A stretch of 64,000 nucleotides of DNA from Mycobacterium adipatum (lineage in GTDB: Bacteria; Actinomycetota; Actinomycetes; Mycobacteriales; Mycobacteriaceae). Below the pieces are notes generated by a model. The model saw only the letters and a list, made by a program, of their open reading frames with translations, made no database searches and was not told the DNA's origin. The stretch lies in the NCBI RefSeq assembly GCF_001644575.1, contig NZ_CP015596.1:4216001-4280000 (forward strand). Reading direction: 5' to 3'. Positions 1 to 10,662 of the stretch are shown in pieces. Position 1 is the first letter of the stretch. Every line of letters begins with the position of its first letter. A program made the position numbers and the translations under genes.

Positions 1-2
1 CG

Positions 3-1913
3 GTCAGTTGGGCCGAGGCGTTCACCGAGATCGGCGCGCGGCTGCGGCGGGTACGCCGCCGGCACGGGGTACGCGCGCTGGGCATGTACCTGGGCAATCC
101 GGCCGCGCACAGTTCCGGCGCCATGTACGGGCTCGCGCTGCGTATCGCCCTGCTGACCCCGAACTTCTATTCGGCGTCATCGATCGACCAGATGCCGCAC
201 GAGTACGCCGCCTGGCGGGTGTTCGGGTCCAACATGCTGGTGCCGATCACCGATATCGACCGCACCCAACGTCTGGTGATCCTCGGCGCGAACCCGGCGG
301 TGTCCAACGGGTCGCTGTCGATCATGCCGGGTGCTAAACGACGCATCAAGGCCGTCCGGGACCGCGGCGGCAAGGTCGTCGTGATCGACCCCCGCCGTAC
401 CGAGACCAGCCGGTTGGCCGATCAGCACGTCGCGGTGCGCCCGGGCGGCGACATCTTTCTGCTGATGGGCATGCTGCATGTGCTGCTCACCGAAAACCTC
501 TGCGACACCGCGTCACTGGACAAGATTGCGACCGGCCGGGCGGAACTCGCCGACTTGGTCGAACATGCCACCCCGGAGGCCATGGCCGCTCGCGCCGGCG
601 TCGGAGCCGACGAGATCCGGGCGCTGGCCCGCGAGCACGCCGCGGCCGAATCCGCGGCGATCTACGCGCGCATCGGCATCTGCCAGCAGGAGACCGGCAC
701 CTTGGTGAGCTGGCTCGTCATGGTGATCAACACCGTGACCGGCAATCTCGACCGCCCCGGCGGCACGATGTTCTCCACCCCGATCGTCGACGTACCACGG
801 CTGGCCAAGTACGTCCCGGTCGGGCACGGGCTGTGGACCGACCGCTCCGGCCGGTACAAGGCGTTCCGCGCCGAACTGCCCGCGGTGGCGATGGCCGACG
901 AGATGCTCACCGAGGGTCCGGGGAAGATCCGGGCGATGATCACCTACGCCGGGAACCCGGTGTCCTCCATCCCGCAGAAGGGGCGACTGGCGCAGGCCCT
1001 CTCGGAATTGGATCTCTATGTGGCCGTGGACATGTACGTCACCGAGACCACCCGGCACGCCGATTTCATCCTGCCGCCGGTGTCACCGCTGGAACGCGAA
1101 GACGTCGGCCTGCTGACCACCATCTTCAGCGTGCGCAACAACATCCGCTACCAGCACCGCACCTTCGAGCCGGCGATCGGCGCCCTGGAGGACTGGGAAA
1201 TCCTGAGCCGGTTGACCTTCGAGCTGCTGCCGGCCCCGCTGCGACAGATCGCGGCGCCACTGCGCGAGCGGTTCATCTCCTTTGCCAACCCGCTGCGGGT
1301 CACGGCCGCCGCACTGGCCACCGGCCCGTACGGACGGCTGCGCCGCGGCCGCAAGGGCGTCACCATGAAAGCGCTGCGCGACAGTGCCGGCGGCATCGAT
1401 CTCGGCGCGTTGCAGCCGCGACTGGGCGCGGTGCTGGCCACGTCGGATCGCCGGGTACACCTGGCGCCCGACGAGTTCATCGCCGACGCCGCCGCCCGAC
1501 TGGCCCGCGCCGACGCCGAACCCGCCGACGGCCGGCTGCAGCTGATCGGCCGACGGAACCTGCGCAGCAACAATTCCTGGCTGCACAATGTGCCGTCGAT
1601 GACCGGCGGCAGCAACATTTGCACGGTGCTGATGCATCCCGCCGATGCCGACGCACGCGGGCTGGCCCAGGGCGAGACCGTGCGGGTCACCTCGACGATC
1701 GGGCATATCGAACTCCCGCTGGACATCAGTGACGAGATGCGGCCGGGCACCATCGCGGTGCCGCACGGATGGGGACACCGCGGCACCGGATGGCGGCATG
1801 CGAACACGCTGGCCGGTGCCAATGTCAACGATCTGCACGATCCGGATCAGGTGGACACCTTCACCGGGACGGCCGCGGTGAACAACACCTGGGTCACCGT
1901 CACCGCCGGCTGA
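3..1913 (+). CDS. Molybdopterin-dependent oxidoreductase, 5' truncated by window edge
   Basis: The reading frame is open from base 3, so the gene starts before the window; about 636 residues are visible. It belongs to the Mo-bis-PGD oxidoreductase superfamily (formate dehydrogenase / nitrate reductase type). Visible hallmarks are the ITYAGNPVSSIP segment, the TETTRHADFILPP segment typical of the third Mo-cofactor domain, and a C-terminal molydop-binding beta-barrel starting near QLIGRRNLRSNNSW. The N-terminal part that would carry the CxxC iron-sulfur motif is outside the window, so the substrate cannot be named. It is probably a cytoplasmic electron-transfer enzyme. It converges on glnD with a one-base gap, so the two are separate transcripts. 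Confidence 0.85.
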   Translation, partial: VSWAEAFTEIGARLRRVRRRHGVRALGMYLGNPAAHSSGAMYGLALRIALLTPNFYSASSIDQMPHEYAAWRVFGSNMLVPITDIDRTQRLVILGANPAVSNGSLSIMPGAKRRIKAVRDRGGKVVVIDPRRTETSRLADQHVAVRPGGDIFLLMGMLHVLLTENLCDTASLDKIATGRAELADLVEHATPEAMAARAGVGADEIRALAREHAAAESAAIYARIGICQQETGTLVSWLVMVINTVTGNLDRPGGTMFSTPIVDVPRLAKYVPVGHGLWTDRSGRYKAFRAELPAVAMADEMLTEGPGKIRAMITYAGNPVSSIPQKGRLAQALSELDLYVAVDMYVTETTRHADFILPPVSPLEREDVGLLTTIFSVRNNIRYQHRTFEPAIGALEDWEILSRLTFELLPAPLRQIAAPLRERFISFANPLRVTAAALATGPYGRLRRGRKGVTMKALRDSAGGIDLGALQPRLGAVLATSDRRVHLAPDEFIADAAARLARADAEPADGRLQLIGRRNLRSNNSWLHNVPSMTGGSNICTVLMHPADADARGLAQGETVRVTSTIGHIELPLDISDEMRPGTIAVPHGWGHRGTGWRHANTLAGANVNDLHDPDQVDTFTGTAAVNNTWVTVTAG

Positions 1914-1914
1914 G

Positions 1915-4407
1915 CTAGCTGGCCTCGGACACCTTGCGCGGCGGCGCGGGCAGCATGGCGTACAGGTCGCGTTCCAGATCCGCACGCGCCTCGGCGATCT
2001 TGGTGGCATCCGCCCCGGCGGCCAGCGCGGGCACCGTGATGCTGAAGACATCGATGACCACCGAGCCGAGCGTGGTGACCTTGGCCCAGTTGATGTCCAG
2101 TCCGTCGCGCTCGATGACGGCGGTGAGCCGCGACAGCAGGCCCGGGCGGTCGGACGCACGCACCTGGACGAAGAACTCGCCGGGCGTACCGCCGTCGGTC
2201 CACAGGATGCGCGGCGGCGCGATGGTGTGATTGACCGGCACGGAGGCCGGGGTCTCCCCCGCCCGGTGCGGGGTGGCCGCGCTTTCCAGATCACGGCGCT
2301 CGAGCGTGTCGATGACGTCGAGTTGGCCGTCCAACGCCAGGATGAACTGCTGACGCAGCAGCTCGGCGGCCGGCGGCGTACCGAAATGCGGTGAGACCGC
2401 AAAGGTGTTGATGGCCACCCCGTCACGACTGTTCACCGACGCCGAGTGCACCCGCAGCGCGTTGAGCGCCAGCACGCCCGCCGCCTTGGACAACAGACCG
2501 CGGCGGTCCGGCGCGATCATGGTGACGTTGTGGATGTGCGGGCCCTCGCCGGCCGTCATCTCGACATGGACGGCGCCGTCGGCCGCCAACTCGACATACC
2601 GCGGATCGATGGGATCCGGTGTGGGCAGCGGCTCACCGGCCATCACCAGCCGGCAGCGGCGCACCAGGTCACCGATGAGCGAAGATTTCCAGTCCCCCCA
2701 GACGCCGGGCCCGGTGGCCAAGGAGTCCGCCTCGGCCAGCACGTGCAATAGTTCCAGCAGCTGGTAGTCGCCGCCGAGGGCGTCCACCACGGTGGCGATC
2801 GTCTTGGGGTCCTGCAGATCCCGGCGGGTGGCGGTATCGGGCAGCAGCAGGTGGTAACGCACGATCTTGGACAGCACCTCGACATCGGAGGGCCACAGAC
2901 CCAGCCGGGTCCCGATCTGGGTGGCCAGTTCGGCGCCGATGACGCTGTGATCGCCACCGCGCCCCTTGCCGATATCGTGCACCAGCGCACCCAGCACCAG
3001 CAGATCCGGCCGAGATACCCGGGTGGTGAATGCACTTGCCCGCGAGACGGTTTCGATCAGATGGCGATCGACGGTCCAGATGTGAACGACATCGCGCGGC
3101 GGCAGGTCGCGCACCGCGCCCCACTCGGGGAACAGCCGGCCCCACAGCCCGGTACGGTCCAGCGCCTCCACGGTGTTCACCGCCGCCGGCCCCGCCGACA
3201 ACAGCACCAGCAGATCCTTGAGGGCCTCGCGTGGCCACGGGGTGCGCAGTTCGGGTGCGGCGCCGGCCAGCCGGCTCAGCGTCGAGGCTGCGATCGGCAG
3301 CGCGGTGGTGGCCGAGGCGGCGGCCACCCGCAGGATCAGGCCGGGGTCGCGTTCGGGTTTGGCGTCACGCGCCAGGATCACCTCGCCGGCGAATTCGATC
3401 ACACCCTCGTCGAGCGGGCGACGGGCCGGGCGGCGCAGTGCGGCGAAACCTCGGCGCGGCAAAGCATTTCCGGCGGTACGGATGCCGGCGTCGACGTAGT
3501 AACTGATGGTGCGGGCGGCGTCGGAGATGGTGCGGGCCAGATCGAAGCGGTCCCCGATGCGCAAGGCGGCGCCGATCTCGTCGGCGTACTGGGCCAGCAC
3601 CTGCTCGCGGCCCCGCTTGGAGACGCGGTGCAGTTCGGTGCGGACGTTCAGCAGCGCCAGATGCGCCTCGCCGAGCGTTCCGGTGGGCGAGGCCAGCAGC
3701 CGGCTCGGGTAGACGTCGGCGAGTTGTGCGATGGCCAGGCCGTTGAGCAGCTGCACATCGCGCAGTCCACCTCGGCCGTTCTTGAGGTCGGGTTCGGCGC
3801 GGTGCGCGATCTGCCCGCTGCGCTCCCAACGGGCGCGGGTGTGCTCGACGAGTTCCTCGTAGCGCGAGGCGATTCCGATACGCCACTGGCGACGTGCGCC
3901 GCCGGTCAGCAGGCCCGACAGTTCGGCGTCCCCGGCGATGTGGCGGGCGTCGAGCATGGCCATCCCGGCGGAGATGTCCTCACCGGCCACCTGTAGCGCC
4001 TCGGGCACGGTGCGCACGCTGTGGTCGATGTGGATGTTGGCGTCCCACAGCGGGTACCAGAGCAGTTCGGCGACTTGGCTGACGATGTCGGCGGGCATGT
4101 TGTCGTGCAGCAGCATCAGATCCAGATCGGAATACGGCAACAGTTCACCGCGCCCGAGCCCACCGGTGGCGACGATGGCGAACCCGCTGGTGGCGGTGAT
4201 GCCGATCTCGGCGGCCTTGGTGGAGAGCCAGAATTCGTTGAGGTCCAGCAACGCGGCGCGCAGTGCGGCCGAATCCAGTTGCTTGCCACCGACGTCGAGC
4301 AATTGGCGAGAGGCCTTCGCCAAATCGGTGGCCGGACGCGGCGATCCCGCTGCCGGAGCTTCCCATCGGGAAGCTCCGGCAGCGGGATCTGGTGTCTGAT
4401 CAGTCAT
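1915..4407 (-). CDS. glnD: [Protein-PII] uridylyltransferase / uridylyl-removing enzyme
   Basis: 830 residues, normal for GlnD. It covalently modifies PII in response to glutamine; in actinobacteria the modification is reported to be adenylylation. Domains in order: nucleotidyltransferase with GGLGRGE at 82-88 and DLDL at 94-97; a PII-uridylyltransferase linker; an HD phosphohydrolase domain (LVHDIGKG, then GDHS); and two C-terminal ACT domains ([10 protein letters not shown] and [10 protein letters not shown]), the glutamine sensors. It is last in amtB-glnB-glnD, 67 bases after glnB. The N-terminus is about 17 residues longer than I recall for M. tuberculosis GlnD, and the extra codons lie in a perfect 22-bp inverted repeat. 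The ATG at 4407 is the only plausible start. Confidence 0.95.
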   Translation of the reverse strand: MTDQTPDPAAGASRWEAPAAGSPRPATDLAKASRQLLDVGGKQLDSAALRAALLDLNEFWLSTKAAEIGITATSGFAIVATGGLGRGELLPYSDLDLMLLHDNMPADIVSQVAELLWYPLWDANIHIDHSVRTVPEALQVAGEDISAGMAMLDARHIAGDAELSGLLTGGARRQWRIGIASRYEELVEHTRARWERSGQIAHRAEPDLKNGRGGLRDVQLLNGLAIAQLADVYPSRLLASPTGTLGEAHLALLNVRTELHRVSKRGREQVLAQYADEIGAALRIGDRFDLARTISDAARTISYYVDAGIRTAGNALPRRGFAALRRPARRPLDEGVIEFAGEVILARDAKPERDPGLILRVAAASATTALPIAASTLSRLAGAAPELRTPWPREALKDLLVLLSAGPAAVNTVEALDRTGLWGRLFPEWGAVRDLPPRDVVHIWTVDRHLIETVSRASAFTTRVSRPDLLVLGALVHDIGKGRGGDHSVIGAELATQIGTRLGLWPSDVEVLSKIVRYHLLLPDTATRRDLQDPKTIATVVDALGGDYQLLELLHVLAEADSLATGPGVWGDWKSSLIGDLVRRCRLVMAGEPLPTPDPIDPRYVELAADGAVHVEMTAGEGPHIHNVTMIAPDRRGLLSKAAGVLALNALRVHSASVNSRDGVAINTFAVSPHFGTPPAAELLRQQFILALDGQLDVIDTLERRDLESAATPHRAGETPASVPVNHTIAPPRILWTDGGTPGEFFVQVRASDRPGLLSRLTAVIERDGLDINWAKVTTLGSVVIDVFSITVPALAAGADATKIAEARADLERDLYAMLPAPPRKVSEAS
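4343..4389. repeat. Perfect 22-bp inverted repeat inside the glnD 5' coding end
   Basis: Arms 4343-4364 and 4368-4389 are exact reverse complements, separated by 3 bases. In the mRNA this would be a GC-rich hairpin beginning about 18 nt after the glnD start codon, covering codons 7-22. It stays in frame and encodes an Ala/Pro/Gly-rich segment. It could limit translation or act as an attenuator within the operon, or be a small palindromic insertion. The symmetry is read directly from the sequence; the function is inferred. Confidence 0.9.
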
Positions 4408-4474
4408 TTCGGTCCTCCCCCGGCCCTACATTCGAACGGTCACATATTTGGCCGGGAAACGACCGTCGGACTGA

Positions 4475-4813
<339 letters not shown>

Positions 4814-4853
4814 TTAGTCGATTCCTTCCAGGACTGGAGTCAATTCTTCCCGA

Positions 4854-6224
4854 TCATGCGAGTTCATAAGCGGTTTCTGCGTGCTCGGTCTCGTCGATAC
4901 CGGTGTCTTCGTCTTCCTTGCTGACTCGCCAGCCTAGTGGCTTGACCACGAAGGCGATGATTGCCGTGAGCACGGCGGTGAACAGCAGCGCCACCCCGGC
5001 GATCACGATCTGCACGACCAACTGCTTGTAGTCACCGCCGACGAACAGGCCGGCGTCGGTGGCGAAGAAGCCCAGCGAAACGGTGCCCCACAGGCCGGCC
5101 ACCAGGTGCACGCCGACGACGTCGAGCGAATCGTCGTAACCGAATTTGTACTTCAGACCGATCGCCAAGGCCGACAGCACACCGGCGATCGCACCGACGA
5201 CCAGCGACCAGACCGGGGTCAGGTTGCCACACGCCGGGGTGATGGCGACCAGGCCGGCGACGACACCGGAGGCGGCACCCACGCTGGTGGCGTGGCCGTC
5301 ACGCAGGCGCTCCACCAGCAACCAGCCGAGCATCGCGGCGGCGGTGGCGGCGGTGGTGTTGACCCAGACCAGACCGGCGAGCATGTCGGCGCCGCCCTCG
5401 GAGCCCACGTTGAAGCCGAACCAGCCGAACCACAGGATCGCGGCGCCGAGCATCACGAACGGGATGTTGTGCGGACGGAACGCGGTCTTGCCGAAGCCGG
5501 CCCGCTTGCCCAGCAGCACCGCCAGAACCAGCGCGGCCATACCGGCGTTGATGTGAACGACTGTGCCACCGGCGAAGTCGATGGGTGCGACGTTCGCCGC
5601 GCCTTCCTCGTCGACACCGAACAGCTTGGCCGCCAGGCCCTGGTCGCTGGCCGAGAGCAGACCGCCACCCCACACCATGTGCGAGAGCGGGAAGTACACG
5701 AAGGTCGCCCAGAGCCCGCCGAAGACCAGCCAGGTGCCGAACTTCATCCGCTCGGCCACCGCGCCGCTGATCAGCGCGACGGTGATGACGGCGAAGGTCA
5801 GCTGGAAGGCGACCCACACGATGGCCGGGACGGTACCGAAACCGCCGGAAACGAAGGTCTCCACGCCGTCGATCTCGCGGACCTCGGCGAGTTGGTTCAC
5901 GCCGAACAGCGAGAACGGGCTGTCGAAGAACAGGCCGGGCTGATCGCCGGTGTGTGCGGAGGCGAACGACATCGAGTAGCCCCAGAGCACGTAGATGACG
6001 CTGACCACGCCCAGCGAGCCGAACGACATCATCATCATGTTCAGGACCGACTTCTGCCGGGACAGACCACCGTAGAAGAACGCGAGGCCGGGCGTCATGA
6101 ACAACACCAGGGCTGCCGAGACGAGGACCCAGGCGGTGTTGCCGGTGTCCAATCCATCCGGGCCGAACGGCAGGAAACTGTCGTCCGGCAGAGCCGTGAC
6201 GACGTCGCTTAAGGCAAAGACCAC
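4854..6224 (-). CDS. amtB: Ammonium transporter, Amt family
   Basis: 456 residues with about 11 hydrophobic segments; inner-membrane trimeric ammonium/ammonia channel. Family features include LVLFMTPGLAFFYGG near the N-terminus, the pore region YFPLSHMVWGGG, the HINAG segment with a conserved pore histidine, and the second pore histidine in the GVHLVAG segment. The C-terminal tail (KPLGWRVSKEDEDTGIDETEHAETAYE) is the usual cytoplasmic region that contacts PII. The GTG start at 6224 is preceded by a strong AGGAGG site. It is first in the nitrogen operon, with a GlnR-type box about 65-100 bases upstream. Confidence 0.96.
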   Translation of the reverse strand: MVFALSDVVTALPDDSFLPFGPDGLDTGNTAWVLVSAALVLFMTPGLAFFYGGLSRQKSVLNMMMMSFGSLGVVSVIYVLWGYSMSFASAHTGDQPGLFFDSPFSLFGVNQLAEVREIDGVETFVSGGFGTVPAIVWVAFQLTFAVITVALISGAVAERMKFGTWLVFGGLWATFVYFPLSHMVWGGGLLSASDQGLAAKLFGVDEEGAANVAPIDFAGGTVVHINAGMAALVLAVLLGKRAGFGKTAFRPHNIPFVMLGAAILWFGWFGFNVGSEGGADMLAGLVWVNTTAATAAAMLGWLLVERLRDGHATSVGAASGVVAGLVAITPACGNLTPVWSLVVGAIAGVLSALAIGLKYKFGYDDSLDVVGVHLVAGLWGTVSLGFFATDAGLFVGGDYKQLVVQIVIAGVALLFTAVLTAIIAFVVKPLGWRVSKEDEDTGIDETEHAETAYELA

Positions 6225-6288
6225 TTTGTGTGAACCTCCTCGGGATTTCGCCGACGAATCGGCCTCCCGAAGAGAGTCTTTCGCCCTC

Positions 6289-6326
6289 GTTTCATCCGTG
6301 GTTCTCCGATGTTTCGCGGGGGTGAA
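6289..6326 (-). promoter_or_regulatory. Putative GlnR binding box upstream of amtB
   Basis: Read on the minus strand the site is TTCAC-N6-GAAAC-N6-GAACC-N6-GAAAC. This closely matches the actinobacterial GlnR pattern of alternating a-sites (gTnAC) and b-sites (GaAAC) with 6-base spacers. It lies 65-102 bases before the amtB start. GlnR activation of amtB-glnB-glnD under nitrogen limitation is established for M. smegmatis; its operation here is inferred from the motif. Confidence 0.7.
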
Positions 6327-6373
6327 CGGATTGGCCTGGTCTGTTACACCTGTGTTTCGGCGTTGCGGACGGG

Positions 6374-7729
6374 CTATCCGAGGAGCGCGTCGACGAACGC
6401 GGCGGGCTCGAACGGCGCCAGATCGTCGGGTCCCTCACCGAGCCCGACAAGCTTCACGGGCACTCCCAGCTCCTGCTGGACACGGAAGACGATGCCGCCC
6501 TTGGCGGTGCCGTCGAGCTTGGTGAGGACCACCCCGGTGATGGCCACGACCTCGGCGAACACCTTGGCCTGCGGCAGGCTGTTCTGGCCGATGGTGGCGT
6601 CGAGCACGAGCAGTACCTCGTCCACCTTGGCGCGCTTTTCCACCACGCGCTTGACCTTGCCGAGCTCGTCCATCAGGCCGGTCTTGGTGTGCAGGCGGCC
6701 GGCGGTGTCGATCACCACCACGTCGGCGCCGTTCTGGATGCCCTTGTCGACCGCGTCGAAGCCGACCGAGGCGGGATCGGCGCCCTCGGGACCACGCACC
6801 ACGTCAGCTCCCACGCGTGAGCCCCAGCTCTGCAGCTGATCGGCGGCCGCGGCTCGGAAGGTATCCGCGGCGCCCAGCACCACGCGGCGCCCGTCGGCAA
6901 CCAGGACACGCGCCAGCTTGCCGACGGTGGTGGTCTTACCGGTGCCGTTGACACCGACGACGAGCAGCACCGAGGGCTTGTCCTCGTGGGGCAGCGCGCG
7001 GATCGAGCGATCCAGGTCGGGACGGAGCTCGGAGATCAGCACCTCCTTGAAGACGGCGCGAGCATCGGCCTCGGTGCGCACCGAGGCGCTGGCCATCTTG
7101 GCGCGCAACGCCGCCATGACATTCGCGGTGACCACGGGTCCGAGGTCGGCGATCAGCAGGGTGTCCTCGATCTCCTCCCAGGAATCCTCATCCAGGTCAC
7201 CGCCGCCGAGCAGGCCGAGTACGCCGCGCCCCAGGGTGCTCTGCGATTTGGCCAGCCGCCCGCGCAGCCGTTCCAGCCGTCCCTCGGACGGGGCGATGGC
7301 CTCCACTTCCGGAGCCGGAGCGGCCTGCGGTGTGGGCTCGGGTTCGGGCGCCGGTGCCGGCGTCGGCCCGGGCTTCGGTTCGGGCTTCGGTTCGGGTTCG
7401 AGGACCGGCTTCGGTGGTTCCGCGACGGGAGGTTCGGGCAATTTGACGTCAGCGATGGGACGTTTCGGGGCGTCGCGCGGTACCGCGGCGTCGTCACCCA
7501 CGCCGGGCAGACCGACGGGGTCGACCTTCTCGGCGGGCGGTGCGGTGCTCGGGCCGCTGAACGTGATGCCCGATGACGCCTTGTAGCCACCCGATTTGTC
7601 GATCTGGGTGGTGGCGTCCGGCGCGGAAAGGCTGATCCGACGCTTGCGGTAGCGCACCAGCCCGACGACCAGCGCGGTGACAAGGAGGACTGCTACGACC
7701 GCGATGGCGATCCACAAGGCATCTGACAC
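6374..7729 (-). CDS. ftsY: Signal recognition particle receptor FtsY
   Basis: 451 residues. FtsY is the SRP-receptor GTPase that docks ribosome-SRP complexes at the membrane. Residues 4-25 form a hydrophobic anchor ([20 protein letters not shown]), the mycobacterial arrangement. Residues 70-145 are a Pro/Glu-rich linker with repeated EPxPKP units. The NG domain follows: P-loop [10 protein letters not shown] at 259-268, then [16 protein letters not shown] and [10 protein letters not shown]. In M. tuberculosis smc lies directly beside ftsY; here about 9 kb of accessory genes separates them. Confidence 0.97.
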   Translation of the reverse strand: MSDALWIAIAVVAVLLVTALVVGLVRYRKRRISLSAPDATTQIDKSGGYKASSGITFSGPSTAPPAEKVDPVGLPGVGDDAAVPRDAPKRPIADVKLPEPPVAEPPKPVLEPEPKPEPKPGPTPAPAPEPEPTPQAAPAPEVEAIAPSEGRLERLRGRLAKSQSTLGRGVLGLLGGGDLDEDSWEEIEDTLLIADLGPVVTANVMAALRAKMASASVRTEADARAVFKEVLISELRPDLDRSIRALPHEDKPSVLLVVGVNGTGKTTTVGKLARVLVADGRRVVLGAADTFRAAAADQLQSWGSRVGADVVRGPEGADPASVGFDAVDKGIQNGADVVVIDTAGRLHTKTGLMDELGKVKRVVEKRAKVDEVLLVLDATIGQNSLPQAKVFAEVVAITGVVLTKLDGTAKGGIVFRVQQELGVPVKLVGLGEGPDDLAPFEPAAFVDALLG

Positions 7730-7804
7730 CCGGCCATTGTCTCAGGCGACATCGGCGTGCTAGGCATGGCGCCTGTCGGCGCCGGATGTGGCAGTCTCGG
7801 GCAG

Positions 7805-8824
7805 GTGACGGGCTTCGAAGACGGGATCTCGGTGCGCAAGCGGCGCCATATCGACGTCTGCCTGTCCGAGGCCGTCCAGTATCAGAGCGTCACCACCGGG
7901 TTCGAGCGCTACCGGTTGCCCTATAACGCGCTGACCCAGACCAGCCTGGCCGGTATCGACCTGGGCACCGACTTTCTCGGTGTCCCGCTGCGGGCTCCGG
8001 TGCTGATCGGATCCATGACCGGTGGGTCTGAGCTGTCGGGCACCATCAACCGGAATCTTGCTACGGCGGCCCAATCGCTGGGTGTCGGCATGATGCTGGG
8101 GTCGCAGCGGGTGATGCTCGGCGACGAGTCGGTGGGCACTTTTCATGTGCGTGACTACGCCCCCGATGTGTTGCTGGTCGGCAATATCGGTCTGGCGCAG
8201 CTGAACCCGTCGGTGGTCCCCAAGCTGCGTCGCGCGCTTGACGGTGTCGGCGCCAATGCGCTTGCAGTACATACCAATCCGTTACAGGAGGCGGTTCAGC
8301 GCGGCGGTGACACCGATTTCACCGGGTCTGTGGCGCGGCTGCGCGAGGTGGTGGAGACCATCGGGTATCCGGTCCTGCTCAAAGAGGTCGGGCACGGTAT
8401 CGGGGCCTCCGCAGCGGCATCGCTGACCGGTATCGGGGTGGCCGCGGTGGATGTGGCCGGCGCCGGCGGGACATCGTGGGCGCGGGTCGAGCAGTTCGTC
8501 CGTTACGGCGGCATCAATGATCTGGGCCTCGCCGAGTGGGGAATTCCGACAGCGCAGGCGTTGGTCGAGGTGCACGCGGCGCTGCCCGATGTCCCGTTGG
8601 TCGCCTCCGGTGGGATCCGCACCGGGATGGACGCGGCCAAGGCGATCGCGTTGGGCGCCGATGTGGTGGCGGTGGCCCACCCCCTGCTGGTTCCGGCCAT
8701 CGAGTCCGCCGCGGCGGTGCAGGAATGGTTGGAGCGCTTCATCGCTGAGCTGCGGGTGTGCCTGCACGGGTGTGGAGCCGCCGATCTGTCGGCGCTGCGT
8801 GCCGTGGGAGCCGACCCGGTCTAG
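7805..8824 (+). CDS. fni: Type 2 isopentenyl-diphosphate delta-isomerase
   Basis: 339 residues from the GTG at 7805. An upstream in-frame GTG at 7757 would add a non-conserved 16-residue tail, so 7805 is preferred. The enzyme interconverts isopentenyl and dimethylallyl diphosphate using FMN and NADPH, in isoprenoid synthesis. Family features: N-terminal [23 protein letters not shown], then KEVGHG, the conserved [15 protein letters not shown], and the C-terminal phosphate-binding region ([20 protein letters not shown]). It lies alone on the plus strand between ftsY and a DUF222 gene and probably has its own promoter in the 75 bases after divergent ftsY. Confidence 0.93.
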   Translation: MTGFEDGISVRKRRHIDVCLSEAVQYQSVTTGFERYRLPYNALTQTSLAGIDLGTDFLGVPLRAPVLIGSMTGGSELSGTINRNLATAAQSLGVGMMLGSQRVMLGDESVGTFHVRDYAPDVLLVGNIGLAQLNPSVVPKLRRALDGVGANALAVHTNPLQEAVQRGGDTDFTGSVARLREVVETIGYPVLLKEVGHGIGASAAASLTGIGVAAVDVAGAGGTSWARVEQFVRYGGINDLGLAEWGIPTAQALVEVHAALPDVPLVASGGIRTGMDAAKAIALGADVVAVAHPLLVPAIESAAAVQEWLERFIAELRVCLHGCGAADLSALRAVGADPV

Positions 8825-8830
8825 AGCACG

Positions 8831-10516
8831 CTAGAAGGGCGGGTCGCTGTCGCTCTCCGCGCGCTCGAGCGCGAGTTCGAGTTGGTTGCGTGCTCGTTCG
8901 GCTTTGATGCGTTGGGCGCGGTCTTGGGCGCGGGTGCGTTGCCGGACCGGCATCTTGGTGTCGCGGTCGGTGTCGTTGAGGAGGCTGATCGCCCGTTTTC
9001 GCGGGATGGGTGTCTGGATGTTCCAGTGCGGGAACAGGATTGCCGCACCGGGGGCCTTGGAATAAGTGTGCCCGGTGGGTGCACTCCAGTGGATGGTGCC
9101 GTCGGGTTGGGCGGTGGGCGTCCAGCCGGCGAAGGTCTTGAGCAGATGGTGCAGGCGGCAGAGCGGTCCGAGATTGCCCGGATGCGTCGCCCCGGCTGGC
9201 CATGGGGTCAGATGGTCGAGGTCGCAGCGGTGCGCAGCCCGGCTACAGCCAGGGAAGCTACACGTCATGGCCCGCATCCGAACGAACGCGGTCAGCGCGG
9301 TCGAGGGCCGGTATCGGGGTTCGGCGGGCAGGGCAGCAATCTCGGCGAGCGGCTGCACCTTGGCACCGCCGGCGACGAGTTCGGCGAGCATAGCGGCGGG
9401 AATGATGGCCCCGTCGAGCATCACCCCAGGGCTCGGGTTGCAGGCCGCAGGTTGGGCGCCGGCCACGGGCGCGGCTGGTTCGGAGCTGGCCGCAGGCTCA
9501 GCGGGCTCGGAGCTGGCAGCCGATTCGGTATGGGCAGCCGGCGCGGCAGGCTCGGATGGTCCAGCGGGTTCGGACTCCGCGGCCGGTGTCTGCTCCTCGT
9601 TCTCTGGCGCAGCCCCGGTCGCGGCGGACTCGGAGTCCGGGGTGCCCGCAGCGCCGGGCCTGGTGTGCCGCGGGGCGACTTCACCGGCGGCGGGCGAGTG
9701 GTCGGTGAGCGCGTAGATGGCAACGGCGCCCGCGCGCGGATCTTTCCCACTGCCTTCACAGGTCACGTCCCCGCATTCACAGGCCAGCCGTTCCAGTGCC
9801 GGGCCGACCACACCCAACGCGGCCAGCGCCGCGGCGCGCAGCTCCCCGCGGCGTCGCGGGTCGTTCGGGCAGACGGTGTCGGCCAGGGCATTGAGCCGTT
9901 GTTCGAGGATCTTTGTGTCGGTGACGCGCAGCCGCCCCCAGAACGAGGCCACCCCGTTCGGGTCGTCCTTATCGTCGAACTCCACATACAGGTCCTTGGC
10001 GGCCCGACGAGACCGCACCACGGCGTCAGGATCGAATTTCTCCACCCACAGATCCACCGCGCCGATCAGCTGCTTTTCCGAGTGTGCCCCGTACTCGCCG
10101 GCTTCAGCGGCGATCGCGGTGTCGATCAACCCGAGCGCGTCAGCATCGTCGACGAGGTGGGTGCGCCAGGTGATCGCATCGATCACCGTCGCCGAGACCG
10201 CCCCCGATGCGAACAGGCCCGCGGTCCGCGGCAGCCGGTCCCGCAACGCTTGGGCGATGCGCATCTGCTTGGACGCCGCATGCGAGTTCAGGTTGCACGC
10301 CGCAGACACCGCGGCCTGCGCCCACGCCCACCCATCAATGACCTGATGGGCGCGATCGTCGTCCTCGTCATCACACTGACGGGCCACGACCTCACCGATC
10401 AACGCCAGCCGCTGCGCGGCGGCCCTCGCCTCGGTCTGGGTCATCGTCGCGACCGCGGAAATGAGCGCCTCATCACTCAGCTCCGCGAGCGCGACCCGAT
10501 CCAAGACTTCGAACAT
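8831..10516 (-). CDS. DUF222 / HNH endonuclease-domain protein (REP13E12-like)
   Basis: 561 residues from the ATG at 10516; the open frame continues upstream but that part lacks family character. The N-terminal DUF222 region starts MFEVLDRVALAELSDEALI. A degenerate linker of Ser-Glu-Pro-Ala repeats follows (SEPAGPSEPAAPAAHTES and similar). The C-terminal HNH nuclease motif has CSFPGCSRAAHRCDLDHL and LCRLHHLLKT. Such proteins occur in many copies in mycobacteria, including the M. tuberculosis REP13E12 repeats, and are thought to be linked to mobile DNA; the biological role is unknown. It converges on fni with a 6-base gap. Confidence 0.88.
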   Translation of the reverse strand: MFEVLDRVALAELSDEALISAVATMTQTEARAAAQRLALIGEVVARQCDDEDDDRAHQVIDGWAWAQAAVSAACNLNSHAASKQMRIAQALRDRLPRTAGLFASGAVSATVIDAITWRTHLVDDADALGLIDTAIAAEAGEYGAHSEKQLIGAVDLWVEKFDPDAVVRSRRAAKDLYVEFDDKDDPNGVASFWGRLRVTDTKILEQRLNALADTVCPNDPRRRGELRAAALAALGVVGPALERLACECGDVTCEGSGKDPRAGAVAIYALTDHSPAAGEVAPRHTRPGAAGTPDSESAATGAAPENEEQTPAAESEPAGPSEPAAPAAHTESAASSEPAEPAASSEPAAPVAGAQPAACNPSPGVMLDGAIIPAAMLAELVAGGAKVQPLAEIAALPAEPRYRPSTALTAFVRMRAMTCSFPGCSRAAHRCDLDHLTPWPAGATHPGNLGPLCRLHHLLKTFAGWTPTAQPDGTIHWSAPTGHTYSKAPGAAILFPHWNIQTPIPRKRAISLLNDTDRDTKMPVRQRTRAQDRAQRIKAERARNQLELALERAESDSDPPF

Positions 10517-10662
10517 GTGTTCTATGATACTCGCCACCCCGACATGGGAAAGCGGCCTTACGTCCCGGCTGTGGATAACTAATTGGCCGACCGCAAGGCA
10601 GCTGGCCGGCGGCCAACGCCGCCGGAAACCGCCCCTCAATGTTGTTTCGAGACTATCCAGGT

